The translations under genes and the position numbers were made by a program. A DNA stretch of 50,750 nt, taken from positions 1 through 50,750 of the forward strand of contig NZ_AXWW01000017.1 of NCBI RefSeq assembly GCF_000482865.1, given 5' to 3'. Shown in pieces: positions 25,547 to 33,900 of this stretch (position 1 is the stretch's first letter; the number at the start of each line of letters is the position of its first letter). The notes under the pieces are model-generated. The model had not been told where the DNA came from. It searched no databases and worked only from the letters and a program-made list of their open reading frames with translations. Source of the DNA: Actinokineospora inagensis DSM 44258. GTDB lineage: Bacteria; Actinomycetota; Actinomycetes; Mycobacteriales; Pseudonocardiaceae.

Positions 25547-27306
25547 CACGCCCCCTCGGGATCGGGCCCGGCCAGCGGGTTGATGGCGCGGCCGAACCGC
25601 ACGTCGAACTCGTCGTCCCGCTCGATCTTGTCGAACCCTTGCCCGGCCAGGTGCTCCCGGTTCAGACACACCCGCTCCACGTCCGGCGCGAACAATCGGC
25701 ACGCGTCGAACCGGGTCGCCGTCTCCGGGTGGGTGTCGCGGTAGGCCGTGACGGTGTCGCGGACCAGCGCCCACAGCCGCGGCCGGGGCAGCCCGAGTTC
25801 TTCGTCCAGGATCTCGGCGAGGAACCGCAACTGGCCCGCGAACACGGAGCTGAACAGGGATTGGGCCAACAGGTGCGCGGGCCAGCGCAGCATGTCGGCG
25901 CGTGCGGACGGGCCAAGGCGGTCATAGCCGGACATCGGCTCGTCGAGCAGGTCAACGCCCTGCGCGAAGTCCTTGATGGCGACGTGCTTGGGTCTGCCCT
26001 CGCGGCTGGTGACCAGGATCAGGTTCTGGCCGTGCGGGCAGAAGCCGACACCATGTTCGAGCAGCCAGTGCAGCAACGGGGTAAGAGTGATGTCGAGCAG
26101 CCGCGCCAACCAGTCCTCGACGGGCATACCGGAGCCGGTGACAAGGTGCGCGACAACCGAACCGCCGTCCGGGCCTCGGTAGGGCAGTGCGGCGAAGGAG
26201 ATCGCGCGCTCGCCGTCGGCCAACCGGGTGCGGATCGGTTCCCGCCACAGTGCGCCCAGGGTCTCGTGGAACCGGTACGGCAGCTCCTCGATCACACCGA
26301 ACAGGGGGTGCCGCACGGACACGCTGGCTATCTCACCGAGCAGGTCGAAGCGGTACCGGTCGCGCAGCAGCTCGTCGGTCTCGTGGACGGTGCGCAGCCA
26401 CGTGGTGACCTCGGGGGCGGCCAGCGTCGCCGCCGACGCAAGACCCCGGTAGACCAGGGTGTTGCGCACGGACACCGCGGTCTTGACGTCCAACCTGCTC
26501 GGGTGGGACGCGTTGGCCAATGTGCGGATCGTCTGGTGTGGACGGTAGCGGTCGGTGCTCTCACCCACGTGCACGATTTCGCCGGTGGCCAGTTCACGCG
26601 CGTAGAGGGTGCCGACGATCTCGTCGAGCTGCCACGGGTGCACCGGCATGAAGACGTAGTCGCGCGGGTCGGAGAGCTTCGCGCGGAAGGACGCCAGCTT
26701 GTTCGCGCCCAGCTCGCCCATAAGGAGCTTTTCCTCGGTAAGCGTTGACACGCAACGGAACGTGGCGTGGGCGCGGAGCACGGCGATCCACGGCAGGGCG
26801 AACCCAGCGCCGGACTCAGGGGCGTACTTGGCGCGGTCGTGCATGGAGAAACCGACCCGGCCCTTGTTAAGAACCAGCCTCGGGTGGCCGGTGAGGTGAC
26901 CGTCGGCCTCGTCGTAGTCCATGTCGGCCAACTCGACGGCCGTAGGCGCGTCGGTGAGGCGGGCGGCCTCGTTGGTGACGGTGGCGGTCAGCTCAGCGAG
27001 CACATCGGCCAACCGGAGCCCGGTTAGGCCCAATTCGGTGCGAGCGTCGACCACCAGCGTGCGTGGGTCCTCGACGGGCTTACCGTCACGGGTAGCCGTA
27101 CCGGGCCGCACTGCCCACGACTCGAACGCGCCCCGCCGCGCCTCGAACCGGTAGACCGTGCCGCCGACAAGAGCCAGCCGCCAGCACCCCGGGCCGTCCG
27201 GCTCCGGGCGCAGCAGGCCCTCGTAGCTGAGTTCCCCCAGCATCTTGTGCGTCACCAGCGCACCAGCGCCCCGCCACGCAGCCGCGTCCCGCACAGCAGC
27301 CGTCAC
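25543..27306 (-). CDS. IucA/IucC-family NRPS-independent siderophore synthetase
   Basis: 587 residues. Family marks: HPRLVLNKGRVGFSMHD near residue 180, FMPVHPWQLDEIVG, RTLANASHPSRLDVKTAVS with the conserved histidine and arginine for ATP, and HGVGFCPHGQNLILV, followed by a FhuF-like C-terminal part. These enzymes adenylate a carboxylate and condense it with an amine or hydroxylamine. In desferrioxamine-type pathways DesD does the oligomerisation. GTG 27306 overlaps the hydroxylase stop by GTGA. The NIS subtype (A, B or C) cannot be settled by eye. Confidence 0.93.
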   Translation of the reverse strand: MTAAVRDAAAWRGAGALVTHKMLGELSYEGLLRPEPDGPGCWRLALVGGTVYRFEARRGAFESWAVRPGTATRDGKPVEDPRTLVVDARTELGLTGLRLADVLAELTATVTNEAARLTDAPTAVELADMDYDEADGHLTGHPRLVLNKGRVGFSMHDRAKYAPESGAGFALPWIAVLRAHATFRCVSTLTEEKLLMGELGANKLASFRAKLSDPRDYVFMPVHPWQLDEIVGTLYARELATGEIVHVGESTDRYRPHQTIRTLANASHPSRLDVKTAVSVRNTLVYRGLASAATLAAPEVTTWLRTVHETDELLRDRYRFDLLGEIASVSVRHPLFGVIEELPYRFHETLGALWREPIRTRLADGERAISFAALPYRGPDGGSVVAHLVTGSGMPVEDWLARLLDITLTPLLHWLLEHGVGFCPHGQNLILVTSREGRPKHVAIKDFAQGVDLLDEPMSGYDRLGPSARADMLRWPAHLLAQSLFSSVFAGQLRFLAEILDEELGLPRPRLWALVRDTVTAYRDTHPETATRFDACRLFAPDVERVCLNREHLAGQGFDKIERDDEFDVRFGRAINPLAGPDPEGAW

Positions 27307-28565
27307 GTCGCCCTCCTCTTCTCCCGCACCAAACCGAAGGTCGTGAACGCGGTGCGCTCGGGCAGCCGGTAGACCTGCCCGCACACGGCGTTGAGGATCG
27401 TCGCCGACCGCCAAGCGGTCAGACCAAGATCTGGTGCGCCGACACCGTGTGTGTGGCGCTCCGCGTTCTGCACGAACACCGACCCGGTTACCTCAGGCGT
27501 CAGCCCTATCCGGAAGTCGGCATCGACGGTGTACCGGCCGGAGTCGTCTCGAAGGCCGATGAGCTCGCCGAGGATGCCGGTCAGGTCGCGCTCGTGGTAG
27601 CCGGTGGCGCAGACGACGGCGTTGGTTCTCACTGTGCCGGTGATGTCCTGGTGGCGGTGGCGCACGGTTAGCTCTATCGCGTCGCTGTCGCGGGTGGCGT
27701 TGACGACCTCTATGCCCGGTGCCAACGTGACGTCGGGCCAACCGCCGCCGACGGTGCGCTTGTACAACTCGTCGTGGATGTCGGCAATCGTGTCTGCGCT
27801 GATCGCCTTGTAGAGCTGCCACTGCGCGGGAACAAGGGCGTCACGCGTGGGTTCGGGAAGAGTGTGGAAGAAGCGGGTGTAGTCGGGTGTGAACTGCTCC
27901 AACCCGAGCTTCGAGTACTCCATCGGGGCAAAGGCGGGGGTGCGGGTGAGCCATCTCAGCCCACCGCCGCGTCTGCGTAAGAGGTCGAGGAAGATCTCGG
28001 CGCCGGACTGACCTGAACCGACGACGGTGACGTCGTCTTCGCGTAAGAGGCAGTCACGGACTTCGAGGTATTGCGCCGAATGGCGCGCGAAACCTCTTAA
28101 CGCCTCGGGGATGACCGGTTCAGTGCCGACACCAAGGACGACGTTGCGTGCCAAGAGGGTCTCTGTGGGGGTGATGACCTCGAACGCCTCTTGGGTCGAC
28201 GACCACCGGATCTGCGTGACCTCTTGGCCGAAAGTGCACGAGGGCAAACGTTTGACAGCCCAGCGGCAGTAGTCGTCGAACTCAGCGCGCGGGATGTGGA
28301 AGCGCTCGGCGAAGTAGAACGGGAAAAGGCGGTCGTGGTCGCGTAGGTAGGACAAGAATGACAGCGGGTGCGTGGGGTCAACGAGAGAGACGAGGTCTGC
28401 CAGGAACGGAACCTGCAGCGTCGTACCGTCGATGAGCAAGCCGGGGTGCCAGTGGAACTCGGGGGTGCGGTCGAGGAAACGCGCGCGTAGCCCGTCGACC
28501 TGGGACGCCAAGGCGGCCAGGGACAGGTTCGCGGGCCCGATTCCGACCCCAACGAGATCTAGCAC
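27303..28565 (-). CDS. Lysine/ornithine/diamine N-monooxygenase (DesB/IucD-like)
   Basis: About 420 residues. FAD-binding LVGVGIGPANLSLAALA at the N-terminus, NADPH-binding VVGSGQSGAEIFLDLL in the middle, and the ATGY motif VVCATGYHERDL late, as in siderophore N-hydroxylases of lysine, ornithine or cadaverine. With a decarboxylase upstream the substrate is likely a diamine. The start is GTG 28565 (or 28568), overlapping the decarboxylase end. Three TTA leucine codons fall within 125 bp (top strand 27978, 28044, 28098), along with AGA codons, in a gene otherwise strongly GC3; TTA codons often mark developmentally delayed genes in actinomycetes. Confidence 0.94.
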   Translation of the reverse strand: MLDLVGVGIGPANLSLAALASQVDGLRARFLDRTPEFHWHPGLLIDGTTLQVPFLADLVSLVDPTHPLSFLSYLRDHDRLFPFYFAERFHIPRAEFDDYCRWAVKRLPSCTFGQEVTQIRWSSTQEAFEVITPTETLLARNVVLGVGTEPVIPEALRGFARHSAQYLEVRDCLLREDDVTVVGSGQSGAEIFLDLLRRRGGGLRWLTRTPAFAPMEYSKLGLEQFTPDYTRFFHTLPEPTRDALVPAQWQLYKAISADTIADIHDELYKRTVGGGWPDVTLAPGIEVVNATRDSDAIELTVRHRHQDITGTVRTNAVVCATGYHERDLTGILGELIGLRDDSGRYTVDADFRIGLTPEVTGSVFVQNAERHTHGVGAPDLGLTAWRSATILNAVCGQVYRLPERTAFTTFGLVREKRRAT

Positions 28566-29995
28566 CACTGCGCCGCCTTCGTGGCGATGAGTTCCAAGAG
28601 CGGCAGGTAGTGCGCGGGCGTCACGTGCGGATGCAACAAGGTGAGCTTGAGCCACAGCCTCCGCCGACCGTCATGGTCGGGCACGGTGGCGCGGCCGAGT
28701 ACGGCTATCCCCTCATCCAGCAGTCCTCTTCGGACCTCCGCGACAAGCGCGTCACCGTCTGCCGTGGCGTCTGCGACGCGCGGCCGGAACAAGACAGTGG
28801 ACAACGACGGCGCGCCCCATAGGTGGAACGCGGGATGGTCGGCGACGGCGCGCGCGACTTGGGCGGCGGTGTCGCAGCAGCGGTCGACCAGTTCACCGAG
28901 GCCGGTGGTACCGAGCGCGCGGGCGGTCACGGCGATCTTGAAGGCGTCTGCCCGGCGGGAGGTGCGCAGCGACCGGCCAAGCAGGTCGGGGATGCCTGCC
29001 TCGGTGTCATCGTCGGCGTTGAGGTAGTCGGCGCTGGTGGCGAGGCGGTCGGTGAGTTCGGTGTCGCGGCAGGCGAGCAGACCGGACGCGATCGGTTGCC
29101 AACCGAGTTTGTGCAGGTCAAGGGCGATCGAGTCGGCCCGGTCCATGCCATCGAGCCGGGCGCGGCGGTTGTCGCTGAACAGCAGGGCCCCACCGTAGGC
29201 GGCGTCGACGTGCAACCAGGCCCCCGCGGCTTGGGTGATGTCGGCGATGGCGTCGAGGGGGTCGATGGAGCCGGTGTTGGTGGTGCCTGCGGTAGCGGTG
29301 ACGACGGCGGGACGATCCAGTCCGGCGAGAATGATTTGCAGGGCCGCAGGGTCTATGCGGTCCGTGGTGGTGGGAACCAGTACCGGGCGCGGTAGGCCCA
29401 GCAGCCAGGCGGCGCGGGCGACGCTGTGGTGGGCGTTGGCACCGCACACCGGTACTACGTCGGGGCCGAGGACTTCACGGGCCAAGAGGAGAGCCGTGAG
29501 GTTGGACTCAGTGCCGCCGCTTGTGACCAGGGCGTCGGGCCTGCTCGCGTGCGGGTAACAGAGACGGGCGACCTTGTCGGTGACCGCGCGCTCGACAGCG
29601 CTGGCAGCAGGGGCCTGGTCCCACGAGTCCAACGACGGGTTCAGCACGCTCGCCACCAGGTCTGCGGCGGCGGCGACGGCCAGCGGCGGGCAGTGCAGGT
29701 GGGCGGCGCACCACGGGTCGACCGGATCGGCGGACCCGGCGGCCAGGATCGTGGACAGCTCGGCGACCGCGGCCTCCGCGCCGATCCCGTCCAGCGGCAA
29801 CGGGTCCAGGCCGGCGATCATGCTCTGCACCGCCTTGGGGCCACCGGCGGGCAGCGGCCCGGGGCGTTCGCGGACACCGGCGCCGAGCGCGGTCAACGCG
29901 ACCGCGACCAGGTCACCCACGGTCTCCGCCCCTGCCAGCGCGGCGGCCGGGACCGTCGTCCTGGGCACCCGGTCGAGCCCGTTCGCCTGCACCAT
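28559..29995 (-). CDS. PLP-dependent decarboxylase (DesA / diaminobutyrate decarboxylase-like)
   Basis: 478-residue group II decarboxylase. Motifs: VTSGGTESNLTALLLAR, NAHHSVARAAWLLG with the PLP-stacking His, WLHVDAAYGGALLF with the PLP-nitrogen Asp, and DLHKLGWQPIASG with the PLP lysine. In siderophore operons this enzyme makes the diamine building block (cadaverine from lysine, or diaminopropane from diaminobutyrate). It is the first gene of the four-gene operon, and an IdeR-type iron box lies 13-31 bp upstream of its ATG, so iron repression is expected. Confidence 0.92.
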   Translation of the reverse strand: MVQANGLDRVPRTTVPAAALAGAETVGDLVAVALTALGAGVRERPGPLPAGGPKAVQSMIAGLDPLPLDGIGAEAAVAELSTILAAGSADPVDPWCAAHLHCPPLAVAAAADLVASVLNPSLDSWDQAPAASAVERAVTDKVARLCYPHASRPDALVTSGGTESNLTALLLAREVLGPDVVPVCGANAHHSVARAAWLLGLPRPVLVPTTTDRIDPAALQIILAGLDRPAVVTATAGTTNTGSIDPLDAIADITQAAGAWLHVDAAYGGALLFSDNRRARLDGMDRADSIALDLHKLGWQPIASGLLACRDTELTDRLATSADYLNADDDTEAGIPDLLGRSLRTSRRADAFKIAVTARALGTTGLGELVDRCCDTAAQVARAVADHPAFHLWGAPSLSTVLFRPRVADATADGDALVAEVRRGLLDEGIAVLGRATVPDHDGRRRLWLKLTLLHPHVTPAHYLPLLELIATKAAQWC

Positions 29996-30007
29996 GCACG
30001 CCCTCTC

Positions 30008-30026
30008 TTAGGATTGCCTATCCTTA
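30008..30026 (-). promoter_or_regulatory. IdeR/DmdR-type iron box of the siderophore operon
   Basis: On the minus strand the 19-mer TAAGGATAGGCAATCCTAA is an imperfect palindrome that matches the mycobacterial/streptomycete consensus TTAGGTTAGSCTAACCTAA at 15 of 19 positions when read on the plus strand. It ends 13 bp before the decarboxylase start, a good repressor position. Confidence 0.8.
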
Positions 30027-30084
30027 CCAAGATAGCCGGCGTTCACCTCCCACGATCGAGCGATACCTTCGGATCTTGCTTGGC

Positions 30085-31047
30085 TCAGCGCCCAGGCGCC
30101 AGGGCACGCACCACCTCGACGGGATCACCACCGGTCGGCAGCACCGACATCACCGGCACCGCCACCCCCGCGTCCACATAGGAGGCCACCCGCTCCCGAC
30201 ACGCGTCCGGGTGCCCGTGCACGATCAGCTCATCGATCAAGCTGTCCGGGATCGCGGCGTTCGCGGCTGCCCGATCACCACTCGCCCACGCGTCCTGCAT
30301 CGGCTTGAGCAGCTCCCCCCGACCAAGCCACTCGTGGAACGCGGCGTACACGGGGACGGTCAGGTAACTGCTGATGAGGAGCCTGCCGAGCGCTCTTGCC
30401 GCGTCCTTGTCAGCCGTCGGACAGACGAAGATCCTCGCAACGAGTTCAGTGTCATCGTTGACAGCAGACCTAACGGTCGCGACGTCACTGGGGGCTAACC
30501 AGTTGGTGATAGCCCCGTCGGCATGGTTCGCCGCCAACTTCAACATGCCCTGCTTGAGTGCGCCCACCATCACCCGCGGCGGGGTCGCGGGCGGGCGCTC
30601 CAACCTGAACCGGGAGATGGAGAAGGTGTCGTAGTCGGCGCTGACCTTCGCACCGGTGAAAGCGGCCCTGAGGAAGGCGAGCGTGTCCCGAACACGCTGA
30701 TAGGGCTTGTGGAACACGCCCCCGTTCCACCCCTCGACAATGGTTGGCGACGACGAACCGATCCCCAGGGTGAACCGGCCCGGCGCGAGCTCGGCGATGG
30801 CCGCCGCACTCATCGCGATGACGGCGGGGCCGCGGGTGAACACGGGGACGATCGACGTGCCGAGGCGCAACCGCGGCGCCCACTCGGCGGCGAGCGCGAG
30901 CGGGGTGAACGCGTCGGCGCCCGCGGTCTCGGCCGACCAGAGATCGGTGTAACCGAGATCCGGGAGCGACCGGACCAGGTCTCGGTGCGCGGGCAACGGA
31001 ACCCCCGCGAGCGGTACCGAAAGCCCCCACCGCGGCCCACCAACCAC
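30085..31047 (-). CDS. LLM-class (F420-dependent type) oxidoreductase
   Basis: 320 residues of the luciferase-like monooxygenase barrel. Features: LGYTDLWSAETAGADAFTPLALAA, LRLGTSIVPVFTRGPAVIAMSAAAI, APGRFTLGIGSSSPTIVEGWNG, and the C-terminal HGHPDACRERVASYVDAGV. Members of this subgroup in actinobacteria use reduced F420 rather than FMN and act on varied substrates. GTG 31047 follows GGGAGGG. It precedes the siderophore operon on the same strand, but 89 bp and the iron box separate them, so it is probably its own unit. Confidence 0.9.
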   Translation of the reverse strand: MVGGPRWGLSVPLAGVPLPAHRDLVRSLPDLGYTDLWSAETAGADAFTPLALAAEWAPRLRLGTSIVPVFTRGPAVIAMSAAAIAELAPGRFTLGIGSSSPTIVEGWNGGVFHKPYQRVRDTLAFLRAAFTGAKVSADYDTFSISRFRLERPPATPPRVMVGALKQGMLKLAANHADGAITNWLAPSDVATVRSAVNDDTELVARIFVCPTADKDAARALGRLLISSYLTVPVYAAFHEWLGRGELLKPMQDAWASGDRAAANAAIPDSLIDELIVHGHPDACRERVASYVDAGVAVPVMSVLPTGGDPVEVVRALAPGR

Positions 31048-31252
31048 GACAACCCTCCCAACCAGCCGGAATCCCGCCCGCGAGGCTACCCGCGCGGCGT
31101 CACTTCACTCGGGGGTCGACACACCGGGGTGGGCGGAGATGCCGCATTCCCAGCAAGCTGCCGGCTGCGGGGTGGTTGTGATCGGTTCCGCAAAAGGAGG
31201 TCGTCGCCGGACAAAGAGCCCTTGACGGTCGCGCGGCCGGTGCGCTAGGCCG

Positions 31253-31361
31253 GGGCCCACCCACCCGGGGGCCGGGGGCCCATTCCTGAAGGTAGCGCGA
31301 ACAGCGAGCTGTCAAGAGGGGGGTGGGTGGAGCTGTGGATGGCTGAACCGCCTGTGGACAA
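31253..31361. repeat. Composite intergenic repeat: GC-rich element plus DnaA-box-like pair (copy 2)
   Basis: Second copy of the element at 19862-19968: CCCACCCACCCGGGG, ATTCCTGAA, TAGCGC and CTGTCAAGAG (ending 31318), then after 15 nt TGTGGATGG (31334) and TGTGGACAA (31353), starts again 19 bp apart. It lies in the 674-bp non-coding stretch 31048-31721 between the LLM and S9 peptidase genes. Upstream of it, 31048-31252, I see nothing. Confidence 0.65.
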
Positions 31362-31560
31362 GAGGGGATGAGGTCGTGACGCCTCGATGGCCGCTGAACC
31401 AGCAGATCTCATCCGGCAGAGGGCGTGCGCGAATCTCCCGTTCGACTTGTGGACAAGAGCCGACGACGTCGTGACGCCTCGATGGCCGCTCATCCACGCT
31501 GAACCAGCAGATCTCATCCGACACGGGCTCGTGGTCGAGACGGCGGATCTCCCGTTCGAT
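31353..31560. repeat. Two imperfect ~96-bp direct repeats
   Basis: Each unit begins with TGTGGACAAGAG (31353 and 31448) and contains GTCGTGACGCCTCGATGGCC, then GAACCAGCAGATCTCATCCG, and ends with GATCTCCCGTTCGA or ATCTCCCGTTCGA. The second unit has an extra CATCCACGCT insertion. No coding potential seen. The rest up to the end of the S9 gene at 31722 holds nothing recognisable. Confidence 0.75.
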
Positions 31561-31721
31561 GCGGGATAAGACTCCCCGACATCGGTGGGCCACGGGTGGA
31601 ACTTCGCAGGTCTGCTGCCGTCGAGGTCACCGGGGCGCACGCCGTACCAGGTCATCAGGACGCGGAGGACGGGGATGGCCCGGGGTCGGCCTTGAGAGGC
31701 CGACCCCGGGAGGACTGGCAG

Positions 31722-33794
31722 CTACTCGATGCCCAGGGCGGACTTGAGCCAGCGGATCTGGAGGAGGAGGAAGTTCTCCGCGACGTCGTCTTCTTGGGGG
31801 GTCATGTGGGTGACGCCGGGGAGCGGCAGCAACGCGTGGGGGCGGCCTGCGGCGACGAGGGCGCTGGACAGTCTGATCGCGTGGGCGACGACCACGTTGT
31901 CGTCGGCCAGGCCGTGGATGATCAGGAGGGGGCGGTCGAGTTTGGGGGCGTCGTCGATGAGGGAGTTGCGGGTGTAGACGTCGGGGTTGGTGGTGGGGTG
32001 GCCCAGGTAGCGCTCGGTGTAGTGGGTGTCGTAGAGGCGCCAGTCGGTGACGGGGGCACCCGCGATGGCGGCGTGGAAGACCTCGGGGGCGCGCAGGACC
32101 GCGAGCGCCGACAGGTAGCCGCCGTAGGACCAGCCGCGAATGGCGACGTGGGTGAGGTCCAGGTCGGGGGCGGTGGCGGCGACGGCGTGGAGGGCGTCGA
32201 TCTGGTCGGTGAGGGTGACGCCTGCGAAGTCGAAGGCGATCTCGCGTTCCCAGGCCGGGCCGCGGCCGGGGGTGCCGCGGCCGTCGGCGACCAGTACCGC
32301 GAAACCCTGGTCGGCGAGCCACTGGGGACCGAGGTAGGCGTTGCGGGTCGACAGGACGCGCTGGGCGTGCGGGCCGCCGTACGGGTCGAGCAGCACGGGG
32401 AGCATGGTGCCGGGCTGGTGGTCGGTGGGGTACAGGAGGGCGACGCGCAGGTTTCGCTCACCGACGGTCAGCAGTCGCACGTTCGGGACCACGCCGGGGT
32501 CGACCGTTCGGGTGGTGACCTCACCGACAGCCGTGCCCCCGCGGAGGACCTGGACCCGGGGCCCGGACCAGTCGAGCGACCACGAGGTGAGCACGACGAC
32601 GTCGCCGGAGCGGGTGGCCGAGTGCACGCCGTCCACTGTGGACAGTTGGTGGTCACCGGCGTACACGTGGACCTGGGTGGGGTCGTCGGCGGAGGCCGTG
32701 TAGAGCACGTCGTCGTCGCGGACGTCGAGCACGGCGCGGACCTGCAGGTCGCCGCTGACCTCGGTGTCGCCGACGACCAGGCGGTTCGCGCCGTCGCGGG
32801 CGGTGATCCGGACCAGCCTGCCGTCCGGGGTCCACGCGGGCACGCCGGGGGTGATCTCCACCCACGTGTCGTCGGTCTCGGTGTGCAGGACCTCGGTGGC
32901 GCCGGTGTCCGGGTCGACAGCGCGGATCTGCACGGTGCGCTGGTCGCGGGACTGGACCGCGATCAGCGGCCGCCCCCCACCGGACCAGTGCGCGGTGACC
33001 AGGTACGGCAGGTCGGTGCCGTCCCAGTCGACGTCAACGCTGGTGCCGTCGAGCGCGACAACGGCCAGCCGCACCTTGACGTTCGGGGTGCCCGCGGCCG
33101 GGTAGGCCACGACGGCGGGTTCGGCGCCCGGGTTCGCCGGGTCGGCGATGTACCAGCGCTGGACCTCACTGCGGTCGGTGTGCGCGACCAGCAGCCGGGT
33201 GCCGTCCGGGGACCACCAGTAACCGCGGGTGCGGCCCATCTCCTCGGCGGCGATGAACTCGGCCAGGCCCCACGCTTCGTCGTCGCCCGCCGGGGTGGCC
33301 AGCGCCCGGTCACCCGATCCGTCGATGCCGATGACACGCAGCGTGTTGTCCGTGACGTAGGCGACGTGCGTGCCCGTCGGGTTCGGCCGCGGGTCGACGA
33401 CCGGGGTGGCCGCGGGCAGCCCGCGGGCGTCACCGGTGACCGCGTCGGCCGCGAACAGCCGTCCGGACAGGGCGAACGCGGCGACCCGGGCGGCGGCGTC
33501 GGTGCCGATGCCGACGACACCCGCGCCCTGTTCGCGGCTGCGCTCCCGGCGCGCGCGCTCCGGCGCGGACAGTTCCTCGGCGCCGCCCAGCAGCACCGCA
33601 GGGTCACCCAGTCGGGTTTCCGCGCCGGTGGCCAGGTCCTGCCGCCACAGGACGTGCGTGCGGTCCTCGCCGGAGTCGGTGCGCAGGAACAGCAGGTGTG
33701 CGCCGTCCGCCGCGATCCGGAACTCCCGGGGGGAGCCGAGGGTGAAGCGCTGGGTCCGCGCCTGTAGGCGCAGGAACGAGTTCTCACTGGTCAC
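31722..33794 (-). CDS. S9-family prolyl oligopeptidase (DPP-IV-like)
   Basis: 690 residues from GTG 33794. An N-terminal beta-propeller-like region (about 1-430; for example GYWWSPDGTRLLVAHTD) precedes an alpha/beta hydrolase domain. Catalytic serine in IRGWSYGGYLSALA, Asp in IIHGLADDNV, His in LPGVTHMTP. The conserved DPP-IV glutamates may be in WGLAEFIAAEEMGR. It cleaves short peptides, often after proline. No signal peptide is visible, so cytoplasmic. It is divergent from the HtrA-like protease gene with about 106 bp between starts. Confidence 0.94.
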   Translation of the reverse strand: MTSENSFLRLQARTQRFTLGSPREFRIAADGAHLLFLRTDSGEDRTHVLWRQDLATGAETRLGDPAVLLGGAEELSAPERARRERSREQGAGVVGIGTDAAARVAAFALSGRLFAADAVTGDARGLPAATPVVDPRPNPTGTHVAYVTDNTLRVIGIDGSGDRALATPAGDDEAWGLAEFIAAEEMGRTRGYWWSPDGTRLLVAHTDRSEVQRWYIADPANPGAEPAVVAYPAAGTPNVKVRLAVVALDGTSVDVDWDGTDLPYLVTAHWSGGGRPLIAVQSRDQRTVQIRAVDPDTGATEVLHTETDDTWVEITPGVPAWTPDGRLVRITARDGANRLVVGDTEVSGDLQVRAVLDVRDDDVLYTASADDPTQVHVYAGDHQLSTVDGVHSATRSGDVVVLTSWSLDWSGPRVQVLRGGTAVGEVTTRTVDPGVVPNVRLLTVGERNLRVALLYPTDHQPGTMLPVLLDPYGGPHAQRVLSTRNAYLGPQWLADQGFAVLVADGRGTPGRGPAWEREIAFDFAGVTLTDQIDALHAVAATAPDLDLTHVAIRGWSYGGYLSALAVLRAPEVFHAAIAGAPVTDWRLYDTHYTERYLGHPTTNPDVYTRNSLIDDAPKLDRPLLIIHGLADDNVVVAHAIRLSSALVAAGRPHALLPLPGVTHMTPQEDDVAENFLLLQIRWLKSALGIE

Positions 33795-33900
33795 ACCGAC
33801 AACTTAGTTGGCCGACCCCGGTCGCGGCACGGTTTGCGTTCTTGGCGAACCCCTGGGCATTCCACAGGTTCCTCATATGCGCCGGGCCGACAGTAGTGGC

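Noticed and set aside
19941-31456. DnaA boxes as a chromosomal origin
   Set aside because: Boxes are few and spread over separate loci, and dnaA, dnaN, gyrB or rpmH are not in the window.
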